This document shows positions 22,346 through 34,549 of a DNA stretch of 64,000 bases, one piece after another. The notes under the pieces were generated by a model that had not been told where the DNA came from, searched no databases, and worked only from the letters and a program-made list of their open reading frames with translations. Location: contig JAUGWO010000168.1 in NCBI GenBank assembly GCA_049724395.1, positions 120,270 to 184,269 of the forward strand, read 5' to 3'. Positions within the stretch are counted from its first letter, which is position 1. The number at the start of each line of letters is the position of its first letter. Source of the stretch: Spongospora subterranea f. sp. subterranea. Its lineage: Eukaryota; Endomyxa: Phytomyxea; Phytomyxea; Plasmodiophorida. The position numbers were made by a program, and so were the translations under genes.

Positions 22346-23282
22346 TTATTCGTCCTTCTTAGAAGGGCGACGAGACGATTTCTTGGGCTTCTGGTCGGGC
22401 CCCAAAAGAGCAGATTTGGCTTCAGAGAACGCAGAGCCGAGCGATGGTTGTGCAGGTTGAGTCTAAAAAAAAAGAATAACTCCTCCGATTATCGATAAAG
22501 TTCGGCAAAACGTTTTGGTTTACCCAAGGACGTGTTAGTGCTGGATGGGAAGCAGCGGTTCGATTAAGAATATGGATCTCAAACAGCGGCATGGTCACCA
22601 AGCCAAAAAGCGCCATTGTAGGACTAATCACAATAGGAACTGTAAAATGAGCATTAAGAATGTGTGGTTCGCATACACATTTGATTCGAGTAATACCAAG
22701 ATATCCCCACTTCAAATGGATTGCTGCAACAATACAAGATTGAATCGATAATTTCTTCACTTCAGCGTTCCACTTTTTCATGTCGAATTCGGTATGGGTC
22801 ATAGAAATCGTACTAGATGGAGTCGTCGAATCCTGAACGAAAACATTAACGACTTAAATGATTCGCGTAATATAATATATATACTTCATCGCCCATAAAC
22901 TTTGCCATTGGATTGGGAGGCTCAAGGTCCGATTCGCGAATCTGAAGTTATATCAGCTTGGCGTATGGTGGCACAACGCGTTTTACTTACTTCAATGATT
23001 TTTGTCGCCTCCTGGTTGCGATGAGATTTTGCGTCTAATCACGAACAACAGCACACCAATAGAAATGAACAGTACTGCACTCACACCTAAATAGGCAACA
23101 TCCATGAATGGCTCGAACGAAACATCAGTGAATAAGAACATTGTACAAATTCAACTGATAAGAACACCTGGTCACCTACAGCGTAGAATGAAAATGTTTT
23201 TAGGATCTTCAGCATCCAGTTGTCGTAATAACGTCACAAGAACAATTGGTGCAATCGTCCTAGGTAGCGACATTGTGTCCAT
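22346..23282 (-). CDS. PHO88/SND3-like ER targeting membrane protein
   Basis: The ATG at 23282 gives MDTMSLPRTIAPIVLVTLLR then QLDAEDPKNIFILR, matching the PHO88 N-terminal helix and its R-x-I/L-D-x-EDP motif. A second hydrophobic segment (YLGVSAVLFISIGVLLFVIR) follows. After it come IRESDLEPPNPMAKFMGDE, DFDMKK-like positions, LSIQSCIVAAIHLKWGYLGI and the terminal PALTRPW, then a Lys/Ser-rich tail ending SRRPSKKDE. SND3/PHO88 acts in the SRP-independent targeting pathway of the ER and is best known from fungi. The frame cannot be kept open through the second hydrophobic segment without either one skipped base (an A4 run near 23050) or an intron that removes the helix, so exon borders at 23040-23175 are unresolved. 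Confidence 0.75.
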
Positions 23283-24003
23283 TTTAACGAAGAACTACCA
23301 ACCGAACCAAACTGGCCTTGGCCGATCGTTGACAAACTTCCGAGCCAGCAGGCCGTGGCGGCAAGTCGCAACCACCAATATAGTGTACATATACATCTAC
23401 TGTGAGTGTGGTACTCTACGGCCGGCTCAGGGTGGACGTGAATATCGTGGATTCAAAAGATTTGAAGCATCTCCTTCAATTGTTTGCTTAAAGTAACGAT
23501 GCTTAGCTTTACTGAAGGTATGCTTCACACTGCTTTCTACTTTGAAAAGAGCAAAGATTATCATAATGAAAATTCGTTGCAACCCCATTATATCTAAATA
23601 CAGATAAATTCTTCGCACATGTGACAAATGATGTATCCTGTCAAAGACGCCAGCTATGTTTTGAATCTGAATTTGTGTTTGATCAGGCAGAGGTCTGGTT
23701 CCCGCGTCATCAAGGCATTCCACATTGGCCGACTGAGCCCTGACCACTCACTCAGTACACGACTACGTGGGGGCCCACCGCGCCAATTCGTTTCAGATAG
23801 CTCAGAATCGTCTGTGGTTTTTTCAAAAGTTCACACTTGGGTAACATATTCGATACAAGTGGGTGTGATGACGATACATTGCATTCGAGCAACCCCCTCC
23901 CCGTTATGCACATGGACGAGGATACCCTGTTCTTGATCTTGTCCCAGTTGATCATATCATATAGCGTACTGAACCATTGTCCTGTTCATGCTCACCTGAA
24001 AAT
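23283..24003. other. No supported gene; upstream of first paralog
   Basis: Short frames on both strands carry no motif. The final ~40 bp (around 23962-24003) resembles the sequence upstream of the second paralog (shared CATA/TAGCGTAC block and nearby CCATTGT), marking the left limit of the duplicated segment. Confidence 0.4.
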
Positions 24004-24823
24004 ATGCGGCTTTATACCGATCCACGACGCAAGGTCCAGCCAAAACCGTCGACACGGCCGACATCACTTCCGTCATCATCAGAATCTGGAGGAGGCAGAG
24101 CGTTAAAAACCCAGTCATCTTCGCCAACAAACGACTCTGCTGCACTATCGGGAAAAAGATCATACTCCAGGAAATCAGGGAACTCTGTTTGGCAACGGCA
24201 GCATCAGGTGGCTGAAGATATCGACCACGATAGTGATGCTTCTCAGCCAACCCCCGAAGAAATGGATCTACTAATCCAATTACGCCGCGCGAAGTTGGAC
24301 ATGGCCAGTAAGTCAATTATGCAATATCGTCTTGTAAGCATTAATGGTTTGCAGGAGCGGAATCAGAATATCTTGCTACATTGTTGGAATCAGAGCGAGG
24401 GAAAGCAAAACATACGTTTTCCCGAAAGCACAACCCTTTAACCGCTGTTAAACAAATCAAGAGCCTGCAAATTGACCAAACTGTTGAAAATGCCAGCGAA
24501 GGGTATTCCAGCGAAACTGATCAGGTGGCTGTTTTATACCGTTCTTCAACGACAACCTAACTGGTTTATAGTTTTGTGGATACAACTCGACAGAAAAGAA
24601 CCCCTTTATGGTGGATGGCGTACTTATAGACAGCGACGATGAATTTCTCGGAAATGCCTTTCAAAAAAGGCAACCAGCGTTAACCCCGCTTTATGTAGAT
24701 CCTGACGGTCCTAAAAGCAAAATGGTAATTCCACTGGTTCACATTTTCTTACCCACTTAAACTCTCGAAATATAGGGTAAGATTAAGACCCGCCTGCGCC
24801 GTTTATTTGGCAACTCTGATTGA
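24004..24823 (+). CDS. Unknown four-exon protein, tandem paralog A
   Basis: Exons: 24004-24307, 24355-24524, 24572-24724 and 24776-24823; all introns are GT-AG and 47-51 nt. The product, about 224 residues, starts MRLYTDPRRKVQPKPSTRP. Next are a Ser-rich stretch with SESGGGRALKTQ, a helix TPEEMDLLIQLRRAKLDMAR leading into AESEYLATLLESERGK, an acidic motif NPFMVDGVLIDSDDEFLGNA, LTPLYVDP, and a basic end KIKTRLRRLFGNSD. No signal peptide or membrane segment is seen. I do not recognise the family. The next gene (25488-26300) has the same four-exon layout and conserved blocks, so this is a real and duplicated gene. Confidence 0.75.
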
Positions 24824-25487
24824 GTGGCTAACTCACTACAAACTGAATGTTTTGAGACGTTCGAACGAAGGAGTTATGAAGCCAGCTTGTGGGCGCTCCT
24901 AGAATTTTTAAGAATATTTTTTAATTGTTGTTTAATAATATAAAAATGAATGGCTTACAGTATGCTTGAGTATTGACACTTCTTGTTGTTGCTATTCGAT
25001 TACGTAAAGTAAAATTATCAAAAACTACAAACCTGACGTCAAACTTAAACATTGGACTAGATAAAACGTGGACTCGGTGCGTTCATAGATGCAGTCTGAA
25101 TTAGACTGAGAAGACTGTCCTTTACTGGAAAGCGCGCGTACCGGTACTACCCTCTCAACAAATACATCATCTATCGCGCTCACCCAACCTTAGTGTGTAC
25201 AGGTTGACCATTCCCTTCGGAGACCACCCATTTCAATCAAAGGGTATTCCCCACCGCGCCCATTTTATTTTGTGACTGAATATACAGACAAGTTTGACCA
25301 AGCAACGCACGTGTAACATATCCGGTGAGAGTGAGAGACAGCGACGAACTGGCACTCAGATGGGTAAGCCATGCCCAGTATAGGTCACCTAGTGGGGCGA
25401 TACAATATCATTTTTCTTGTCGTTGGTTGTTAGTCATTGAGTAAAGGCATAGCGTACAGGCCGCCCATTGTGGGTACATTCATAAGT
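24824..25487. other. AT-rich spacer between paralogs
   Basis: No supported coding sequence. The spacer is AT-rich near 24900-25060 and mixed after that. The last ~40 bp before 25488 carries the block shared with the region upstream of paralog A. Confidence 0.45.
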
Positions 25488-26300
25488 ATGCGGTTATACA
25501 CGGATCCTCGCGACAAGTTTCCCGCGAAATCATCGACTCGATCATTGTCCGTTCCGACATCGTCAGAATCTGGCGGGGGTCGAGCATTGAAAACGCAACC
25601 TTTTTCCCCAGCGAACAGGTCTTACGCCCTGTCGGGAAAAAAATCGTATTCCAGAAAGTCGGGAAGCGGTTTTGCGTGGCCTCGTTATCAGCATCGCGTG
25701 AGTCACGACAGCGAAAATCTATCTTTGAACACCACCCCAGAAGAAATGGCGCTACTTATTCAATTACGCCGGGCGAAATTAGACATGGCCAGTAATATTA
25801 ATTAGTTAAATTCGTAATTCAGGCATTCAAAGTCTTTCAGGAGCTGAATCGGATTATCTAGCGACACTTCTAGAATCCGAGCGAGGGAAACAGAGGTCCT
25901 CAACCAAATCATTGAAGAAGGTTGACAAAGGGAGGAACACTGAAATAATTGATCAAGAATATGACACATGCTGTTCTTTGGCCAAAACTGAACAGGTAAT
26001 TAGTTACAATGATATTCATGAAGGTCTTAACCCGAGTTGTAGTTTTCTGGACACAACTCCAGCGATGATAACCCTTTCATAGTTGATGGTGTTCTCATCG
26101 ACAGCGATGACGAGTTCCTCGGCAACGCTTATCAAAAAAGTCAACCAACTCTAACACCGCTTTATGTAGATCCAACTTTTCATCAAAGCAGAATGGTAGC
26201 TTGACGGTTTCGAGGAATTTGGTTTGAGTCTTAACACTGTCTGTCGTAGGCTCGTATGAAAACTCGTATATGCCGTCTATTCCGCGGGTCAGCTCACTGA
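25488..26300 (+). CDS. Unknown four-exon protein, tandem paralog B
   Basis: Exons: 25488-25790, 25841-25995, 26043-26195 and 26250-26300, with exon borders at the same positions and phases as in paralog A. Conserved blocks are MRLYTDPRDKFPAKSSTRS, SESGGGRALKTQ, SGKKSYSRKSGS, TPEEMALLIQLRRAKLDMAR, AESDYLATLLESERGK, NPFIVDGVLIDSDDEFLGNA, LTPLYVDP, and the last exon ARMKTRICRLFRGSAH. The linker after ESERGK and the tail have diverged most. Both copies keep open frames and splice sites, so both are probably expressed. An antisense frame (26095-26409) is a shadow. Confidence 0.72.
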
Positions 26301-27018
26301 CAAACTGTTGGGTGATATTCGTTTGCGAAGACTTTTCTTGGTTGATTCTCCCAAGATTCACCAACTGATCGACATTGCTATTTCTGGCGCCATCAATCCA
26401 ACCCGACAATGTAAATAATTAAAACATATTGTAACGAAGATTGTCTACTGTATACTGGACACGTGACTACAACTGCTTTTGTTGATAAATGTGCAACAAC
26501 GCTGACACCTGATGACTCGTTTTCAAGTTCCGAAACGCAATGGGGAAATCGTTTGGCCATGACAGAAAAATATATGGATTAATCCATACCTGTCGACGAA
26601 CGTCGGCCCCTGCCGTTGGCTCGGTCATCCATCCACAGTGAGAGTCATATCTCCGCGCAGATTCATTATCGCGATTTGCGTCAGTAATATTTGATTCAGG
26701 TACCGCCGTGGACCACCTTTAAACGCTGAAATTCCGATCTTGCCAGAAGGCTCAATACCACATTGACGATTAATATATCCGAATTGTGCTCAAGACATCA
26801 AGCGATGCATTCCCACGACAACGAATTTTGGTGTGCGACGAGCGCCGATGCCGCGGGCATGGAGATGGCTAGGAAGAAGTAAGCAGTATAGCACGGCATT
26901 TGAATATAGTGAGCCAAGAATGATGAGGGCCCTGTCCTACTGACCGTAATACCATCACGCGTCATAGGACGTCGCCCACTCATTCACCGCGTCCACGTCA
27001 TCGGAAACGTATTCTGTC
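26301..27018. other. Spacer with one unsupported minus-strand small ORF
   Basis: A 61-codon minus-strand frame (26798-26983) has an Arg-rich start and one hydrophobic stretch (YTAYFFLAISMPAASALVA). It could be a small mitochondrial membrane protein divergent from glutaminase, but nothing confirms it. The rest is without clear features. Confidence 0.3.
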
Positions 27019-29788
27019 ATGATTATTTGTAGTCGTTGTCGTGACCTCATTATTGGTTCTGATGCATCCTTGAATTATAGGCGCATATCTAGGCCGGTCC
27101 AATTGACATTCCAAGCATTGGATACGTCGAATGAAGGTCTTGTTTCATCGAACAAGTTAATCTCTGAACTGCTGTCATGCGGCTTACACATCGATAGCGA
27201 TCCTCGTCTTGCCGAAACCTATGCGAAGTTGCAGTCGCTGAACGCTGTTCACTCGGAGGTGCAGCTCAACCTCGATATGTTCGCATCAGTCACATATGAG
27301 AATATTTCTTTAATTAACAAAGCCATTTCCGGTAATTTACATTTCGTCGTGCTGTAATATTATGACATGTTATTCTGTAGGATGCCTTGTAGTGTCAGAT
27401 TTCCAAGGATTCTGCGCGAACCTGATTGAGGTTTTCGATGCCGTTAAGGAGAATCGAAGCGGGAATGTTGCCCAATATGTTTGTTGCATTTGAGCCAATA
27501 ATATTGTTGGTATTAACACGATGAGTGCAGATTCCGGAGCTTAGGAGCGTCGATCCTGATTTGTTTGCCATTGCCGTCTGTACCGTTGACGGTCAAACTT
27601 GGGGTAATATTGACTGCCTAAGGACTAAAGGATACAGCTGTTTATATTGCCTTAGCTCATGGAGATTTTACAACACCATTCTCTGTGCAGTCGACAGCTA
27701 AACCTATTTCCTATATGATGGCTGTTCAGGAGAAGGGGTCAGTATATCTTCTCCACCTAATCTCGGTTATTAATTCTTCAATGTTAGACTCGATTACGTG
27801 CATCAGCGTGTCGGACGAGAGCCTTCCGGTCAACCTTTTAATTCACTGTCTTTGAAAAGCTGTAGTGGACAGCCTTGGAAAGCCGTCCCTCACAACCCAA
27901 TGATTAACAGTGGCGCCATTATGGTGTCCGCCCTTCTAAGTACGAAAGGTTTCTTGCAGTCATTTTGATCGAATTTAAGGAATGCGTTCAGTGGAGGGAC
28001 AAGAATCTATGTCTGAACGATTCAAATCGCTATTAGCGGTGTGGAGGAAATTATTCGGTGGGGTTCGTCCTGTAAGTTTTCATTGTCTGTACAAAGTGCG
28101 TCAACTAAACCATTTACAGGATTTTTCAAATTCGACATATTTAAGTGAAAAGGAAACCGCCAATCGTAACTGGTGCTTATCATACATGATGCTGGTATCA
28201 ACGCTTAGAACGTTCATGGACCACTTTGTTTCTAATGGTGTACTTCAGGATGCTGGTTGTTTCTCGTCAGATACAAATCCAAAGCAAGTATTGGATTTCT
28301 ATTTCCAGACGTGCGCCATTGAAGCGACCACACAGAAAATGGCAACACTAGCGGCGTCGATGGCGACTGGAGGAGTTAACCCCTTTACACACGAACGCAT
28401 TTTCAAAGCCGATACCGTCAAGAATTGCCTGTCGTTGATGTTGTCGACTGGTATTTGATATATATTCGTTATTCTACGAGCAATAGTGACGCAAATTCTA
28501 GGAATGTATGATTTCAGTGGCGAATGGCAATTTTCAGTTGGGGTCCCTGCTAAATCTGGGGTAAGTTGAATGATGCTGTTCGATAAATAATCGATAAGTG
28601 TCATGTTCACCGCGTTAATTAGGTATCTGGGATAGTTTATCTTGTCATCCCAAATTTCATGGGAATTGCAATTTACAGTCCTCGCCTTGACGATAATGGC
28701 AACAGTGCTCGGGCGATTCAGGTTCATATTCTGGTTGCGTTCCATTGCAGTTTTATCTGACTCATGCCGAATTAGTTTGCCCAATCTATTTGCAAGATAT
28801 TCAAATTCCACATGTTCGATTCAGTAGTATCACACGAGCAGGTTTGTTCGTCTGGCTCACCTTATCACTTTATGCGTCTCTTACTCAGTAAATCCAGTAT
28901 TCGAAAGAAGAGAAGAACATCCGCGATCCTAGGCAAGCCAGTTCAGATACAGTTGCTTTGCTATTCTCTGCTGCTGCCGGTATTACTGTCAAGTATTATA
29001 TTAAATTGGTCTCTAAACACGAAATCCTAGGTGACATCAAGGAGCTTCAACGATTAATCGGTCGAGGAAATCATCTTGATGTGTCCGACTATGATTCACG
29101 GTTGGGTTACAAAGGCCATGTTATGTATCTACTCCTCATTAAAGGTAAATATGTCGATAGGACTGCACTGCATTTGAGTGCCGCAGAAGGCAGCTTGGAC
29201 TGTGTCAAATACATATGCAGCTGTAGCGACGTCGAAGACCTATCCCCAATGGATCGTTGGGGTCGGACACCTTTGGATGACGCAATCGCTGGCCATCATG
29301 AGGGCACGGCTAAGTTCTTACAATCTACCGGTGCATTGACCGGAGACGAGCTCCGTCGGTAAGCATGTTGCAAATTGTCATTTACGCCCATGGTAAACGT
29401 GTAACTTTGTTGTAGGAGGCAACGCATGCTTGAGTCGACCCCAAAAAGTCAGACCGAAGTTTTACTCTCACCAACGGCGGATGCCGTTGATGCTTTAACG
29501 TCAATGATACCCCTTATCAATATCGATCATGACCAGTTGGAATTCTCTGAATTGACTCCTAAAAGTGTTAAAAATGCTGAGGACTCTGAAGAAAGGCAAC
29601 TACTATGCAGTGAAAAGGACAAAGGTACAAAACAAGTATCAAACTGTCGTCACATATATGACCGTTTAGCATCAGGCATTAAATCTATAGGTAATTCTCA
29701 CAACCCTATCATTAAACCAGCCTCGCCAACCAACATGTCAGACCATAAAGAAGTACAAGAGCCCTCTTCTCGCTCCGAGCAATGTTAA
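27019..29788 (+). CDS. GLS: Glutaminase with C-terminal ankyrin repeats (GLS/GLS2 type)
   Basis: About ten or eleven exons separated by short introns encode the animal-type glutaminase layout. An EF-hand-like N-terminal helical region ([20 protein letters not shown]) precedes the beta-lactamase-like catalytic core. The core contains [20 protein letters not shown], the catalytic Ser-Lys pair in [49 protein letters not shown], then [19 protein letters not shown], a GV-lid-like GVPAKSG segment, and ankyrin repeats ([20 protein letters not shown] and [20 protein letters not shown]). The C-terminus is a ~120-residue Ser/Glu-rich tail ending SSRSEQC, longer than in animals. The enzyme converts glutamine to glutamate and ammonia, usually in mitochondria. 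The start at 27019 lacks a long presequence; an upstream exon cannot be excluded. Confidence 0.85.
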
Positions 29789-31423
29789 AAGTTTCGTCTA
29801 ATAAATTCATTAAAGATTGCCTCGTTACAGACACAACCCATGTCGGAAGCTGCTTTAATAACATGCGAATTTGATCGACTTCACCTTGCAGTTGCTAACA
29901 AATTGGCAATCCATCATTTGTCAGGATCCTTCGCTTCGTCTGTACGAATATTTTCCTCTTATCAATCAAACGTCGAATTTCAGAAAATCTGCATAGCAAT
30001 TGAAAATTAATTTGCAATCAACTGTGCAAAAATTGATCTTTATAAATACAAGTTTAGTCGGCAATTGGCACCCCTTTGCATCCCGTGCTGTCAGGTAAAT
30101 CGACTGTGTCAAAATCGTTCAATATGTCATGCCACCTGTATCCATTTGTCTAGAAATGAAAAAATGGAAAATATTCTGCACTTCGTTTGCCTCAAACGAT
30201 TGTCCTATTTTGTCAACCTGCTAGAGAATCAGCTCTATTTGGTGTCGGTAAACTCTAATTTTGTTTGACACTTTCACCGCTTTTTAGATTCAACCCTGCT
30301 TCTTTCTGTTAAAAAAACGATTATAATTTGTTAATAAAATCACTCTGTCGTCCGTCTACCCAATTCCGAATTATGTCTATGTGAGTGTTGACCCCCTCCC
30401 AACCGGGGATCATTCAAACACGTTGAATCTCCTCATCGACGTTAATTTTCACATTACAGAAGAATGTATGAGCTTCTAATTTGTTCGAACATGAACCGAT
30501 TACAGCAATCTCGATGCAATCGATGTAACAGGAGGCCGCTTTCTATTTTTTGTTTGAACAACTGGTTCCTGAACTATTCGCCATAACAAAAGCCGATTTT
30601 TATTACCCAGGATCGCTTATCTGGAAAAACACGGTAAGCAAGGTTTTATTGATTGCCCTGACCTAAGCCGTAAACCAGACTAGAGTCGTCAACACTCGAT
30701 GTTTGTTGAAAAAAATAGGGCATTTCTCCGATGATACTATTCAAGTATTTTATAGTATAATATGGTCCCGCCACAGTCTTGTATAATTTGAGAGCATGCT
30801 TAACCGAATCTAGATTGTGCTCTAGAATACCTAAGGATTCAATATGCTGTTAAACATTTCCAAAAACGCAAGAGAAAAGCTGAAAGCAAAATTCCCTTCG
30901 GGTGTGCCTAAGCGTTGGGATATAATCGTTGAACGAGAATCTGTATTTCCAACAAAAATTGAGTGCTAATGATTTGATCGGGTTTACGGATTGGTCAGGG
31001 CAATGATCACAGCTTGTTTAACGTGTTATCCGGGCATGATTACGGGCAGACCTATCGGCTGTTGTTCCAGCGACCAACTTCAAATCTAACAATTCGATTA
31101 ATCGAATTCAACGAGAATGCGGTAACCAGTTTATGTATCAACAAGGGTCGAAGCTCATTCATTTTTTCTGTAATGTGTGAACTCATGTCACAGGGAGATC
31201 CAGTCTGTCTGGGTTCAACTAAGACGGTTTTTATTGAATACGCGAGAAACCGGCCCTTATTGGTATCGGTATCGATATCCCTCGTGTTCACCATATCCAC
31301 CCTCCCTTGTTCTGTCGTAGAATCAGGAGCGTTTCCTTGAAATTCTCTGGCCCAGAGATGGCGCTCCAGAAAATATGGTTACACTGACACTGTGGGCAGT
31401 TCCAACTCTGATCAAGTAACGGT
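29789..31423. other. Unassigned AT-rich region with possible gene pieces
   Basis: A plus-strand frame from ~29840 (MSEAALITCEFDRLHLAVAN and on) runs 56 codons. Splice-like pieces occur at 30376-30640 (for example NLDAIDVTGGRFLFF), and a 108-codon plus frame spans 31014-31340. None shows a family motif and no model joins them. The right edge abuts the transposon target site at 31424. Confidence 0.3.
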
Positions 31424-31432
31424 GTTGATTTG

Positions 31433-31527
31433 GGCGGATTCAATTTGGATCCAAATTGATCCAATGATCCAAAATTGATCCAACACTGTGCGCAGTCACT
31501 TGTAAATACAGTTAAGTGTATATTTAT
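31433..31527 (+). repeat. Left terminal inverted repeat of the MULE
   Basis: Starts GGCGGATTCAATTTGG directly after the 9-bp target duplication. It matches the reverse complement of 34455-34549 with scattered mismatches, strongest over the first ~60 bp and decaying inward. Confidence 0.85.
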
Positions 31528-32287
31528 CTACAGTAATGTTAAGAGCGTATACTGTATGTAGTGCTTTGTTATCATAATAATAGGAAGTCCCCGTTTGACC
31601 AGGAATTTTCCCAGATACAAGTTGTTTTCCCAGTGAAGGTTTCGACGACACCTAACGATCTTCAGTCAGGTACAATTAAAGGAAGCACGATTGCTGACGA
31701 ATATAGTCTGAAAATTCAGCGGAATCTTGCTGAAATCAAGAGCCAAAATCACCCCTTTTATCCAATAGTATCGTCGTGTGTACAATATTTTTTTTGCAAA
31801 TATTAAAACAATCATGGAAATTTTTATTCAAAATTCTTGGAAACAATCTTGGTATCCAGGATGCAATCTCGTGATTTCAGAAATTTCACGTTGAATTTCC
31901 AGGCTGTACTCCTGCGCTATCGTTCTTCCTCCCATAGTACCTGACTGAAGATCGAAGGTTTCAATCGGTGTCATCCTAACCTCTATTGGGGACAAAACTT
32001 GTATCTGGGAAAGTAATCAGCTTTGGACATTGGAAATAGATTTGTTCATACACAGGTATCCATAGATAAACTATGGAAGCAATCCAGTTCAAAAGGTATG
32101 CCTGTCTCCAGGTAACGCTCTTTGAAAAACACCTGCTCATAAGTTACAACTAGTACAGATCAAAACTACATGACATTACTGTTAAAACTGTCGCATAAAC
32201 GCCGTTTCCGGGACCTGGCACCCTGCCAGGGTACCAAAAAAATATCTTAGCCCCAGGTCCAAGCTTAATGCGATCACTGCAAGAAAA

Positions 32288-34465
32288 TCAGTAAAACAAG
32301 CAGCCATAACAACGAAAGTGTTGCAACCATTCAAGATTCGCAGGAGCGCATACTGTGTCTGAAGCCTGCATCGATGTCAGCTGCGCTTCTGATGCGACGT
32401 CCTCCGGTTCTCCAGCAAGTTCTGCCTCATGTCTTGGAGAATCCAGGATGTCCCTGAGGGCTGCAAGTTTCTGATCACTATCATTGCAAGATAGTGCTTG
32501 TTCTATAAAAGACTCAAACGAGTTGTTCATTTTTTCTAACTGCAATACCTGAAATGGTCTGCGCTGTATGCGAATTATGAGTACCGGGAACAGAATATGC
32601 GCCAGAGGTGTTGCAACTATCGGATTCTGCCGCGTCATCAAGCCCAACGAGATGAGATGGTATCTCTGCATTCGTCGCGTCGTCAGCATGATGGAGGAGA
32701 TGAGACCGTGACGCAACAGTTGCCACAACAGGTGTAGACAACTCTGCATTCATTACGGATGTAACGTGGGCCATGACAGGAACATAGTTGGGTCTGCGTG
32801 AATCATAAATTAAAAAAAAGGCATCTGAGACAAATCAGAACACAAACCTTTCCACCGTTTGCGTTGCTTCTGATTCGAATCGTCGGATAAATTTAATATA
32901 GCCAGGAGGAATAAGCGCTTGTGTTGGCACAAAAGAAGGAGCATGAGACGGTGCAACACTGATCCCCTGATCGATCTCGTGTATCAAACGGACAAACGAC
33001 TCAGCGTCTCCACGAAGAACGTCAATCAAAACTGTGAGGCTGGGATGAGCCGAAGGGAACAAATTGTTACAGCGGTTGTTGTAAGACTCAATCGGGTTAT
33101 TTGTCCTATTAGCGATACACTCTCCTGAAGCAATCTGCCGACTGATGTTCCAGTGTTTTGGATGAATTGTTTCAATCCACATCCGTCTGAAATAGCTAAA
33201 GAACTGATCGAGCTTCTGCCCTTCACTGGAATCATCACTGAATGCAGGAATCGGTTCGAGGAGAGAGGAAATATAGCCAAACCCCTGCTCCATGATTTCA
33301 CCGTGAGGAATTAGCGTTAACACGTCCAGGTTTCCCGGGATCATTAACACGTTGATCAGAGAAATATGCATCCGGAGGTGTATAAGCCTGCGGCGGTTCG
33401 CCTGTTTCCAATGGAAGAGACAGCCTGTAATTGAAGGCAATACCGGGAATGTGTCTGTAAACACAATCAATCATAGAAATGAAGAACCATTCAACTTGTT
33501 CGAACCTTTAACTGCGCCAATCAAAGCCGCCTCAAAATCGCAGCAGACACTCCCTGGAGAAATTGCATTTCCCACACGCAATTTCATCAGACCCAAAGCC
33601 TGTAAATATAAAAACTTTGTTTTGCCAGTCATAAGAATATAAAAGACGGGTAAATACAGGTCCCTATCCGCATCTTTTACCATAATTATGAGAAGCTGTT
33701 TAAAAGGTTTAGGGACCAGCCGAAACGTAGCGTCGATAAAGATATCGATATGGGAGCGTTTGAGCATGTTAAAAAGGGCCGGGTGTCCCCAAAAACCCAA
33801 GATTGTGTTTGACCGTTCCTTCGAAAACTGGGGTGATGTAGCCCAAAAAAAAATTCATCCGATCTGACGTTAAAGCCATCTCAGGGGTCTCAATCGTTCG
33901 AAACTGGTCAGACGAGGACCCTCCCGTCCGTATATAGTGAACCCGGTTAAGACATGCGCTTCGGGTCATGCACGTAATCGGTACGTCCAGATATCGTCGC
34001 GTGATGATGCGTGATGCTTCTTCCCAAACCATGCGTGCAGGTTGTGCACGATCCCGAATAGCGATTGCATCGATCAGCGAGCGCATCTACTGGATAAGTA
34101 AACGAAATATGAAGTTTTGGCGGGACGAATGTTGAGACCTCCTGAGTGGCATCGACTCGTTGACCATGAACTGGAACTTCATTGTGAGGATTGCAGGAAT
34201 GAGGGGTCAATTCTCGTATCGCTCCAGATGGCAGGAGCTCAGCCGTCCCAGGGCATGGCACCTGCCGCGATGATGACCGCCACCGACTGCATCGATAATA
34301 CGACGAATTTAAGTATTTGCTGCGATAAACCATTTTCCTGCCATTGAGATGAAAAGGGAGCGGAGCCATTGCGCAATTGAACGCGTGAGCCGTGAAGGAT
34401 ACCGATCCGGGATATTGATCAATTCTCCGCAAATGTACATGAGCAAGTGTACACTGTAGGAACAC
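32288..34465 (-). CDS. MULE transposase with FLYWCH/WRKY-like zinc finger
   Basis: Exons are read right to left. The N-terminal finger region has FHLNGRKMVYRSKY, YYRCSRW and, about 40 residues later, HSCNP, in the C-C-H-C pattern of FLYWCH/WRKY-like fingers. An intron (~34090-34139) leads to a helical region with MRSLIDAIAIRDRAQ. The DDE core shows IFIDATFRLVPKPFKQLLII, VFYILMTGKTKFLYLQAL and DFEAALIGAVKD, where a ~50-nt intron near 33470-33520 is removed, then TFPVLPSITGCLFHWKQANR. RTNNPIESYNNRCNNLFPSA and HPSLTVLIDVLR follow, typical of MULEs. A single-base frame change occurs near 33790 in a T/G run. The tail after ~32770 is Ser/Thr-rich. The catalytic DDE residues appear present. Confidence 0.75.
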
Positions 34466-34549
34466 TTAAATGTATCTGTGAGTGACTGCGCACAGTGTTG
34501 GATCAATTTTGGATCATTGGATCAATTTGGATCAAAATTGAGTCTACTC
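34455..34549 (-). repeat. Right terminal inverted repeat of the MULE
   Basis: The reverse complement starts GAGTAGACTCAATTTTGATC and then follows the left repeat. It is immediately followed by the second copy of the 9-bp duplication GTTGATTTG at 34550-34558. Confidence 0.85.

Larger units (their letters stand above)
31433..34549 (-). mobile_element. Mutator-like DNA transposon (MULE), 3.1 kb, with TIRs and 9-bp TSD
   Basis: The outer ~95 bp at each end are inverted repeats of each other (roughly 31433-31527 and 34455-34549); both contain TGATCCAATGATCCAAAATT and the block CAACACTGTGCGCAGTCACT. Direct 9-bp flanks GTTGATTTG lie at 31424-31432 and 34550-34558, the target-site duplication size expected for Mutator. 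A transposase with FLYWCH-like zinc finger and MULE domain lies on the minus strand. The intact flanks and largely open frames suggest a fairly recent insertion. It landed between the glutaminase region and the gene before POT1. Confidence 0.9.

Noticed and set aside
26095-26409. 104-codon minus-strand ORF
   Set aside because: It overlaps the third and fourth exons of paralog B, which are conserved with paralog A on the plus strand.
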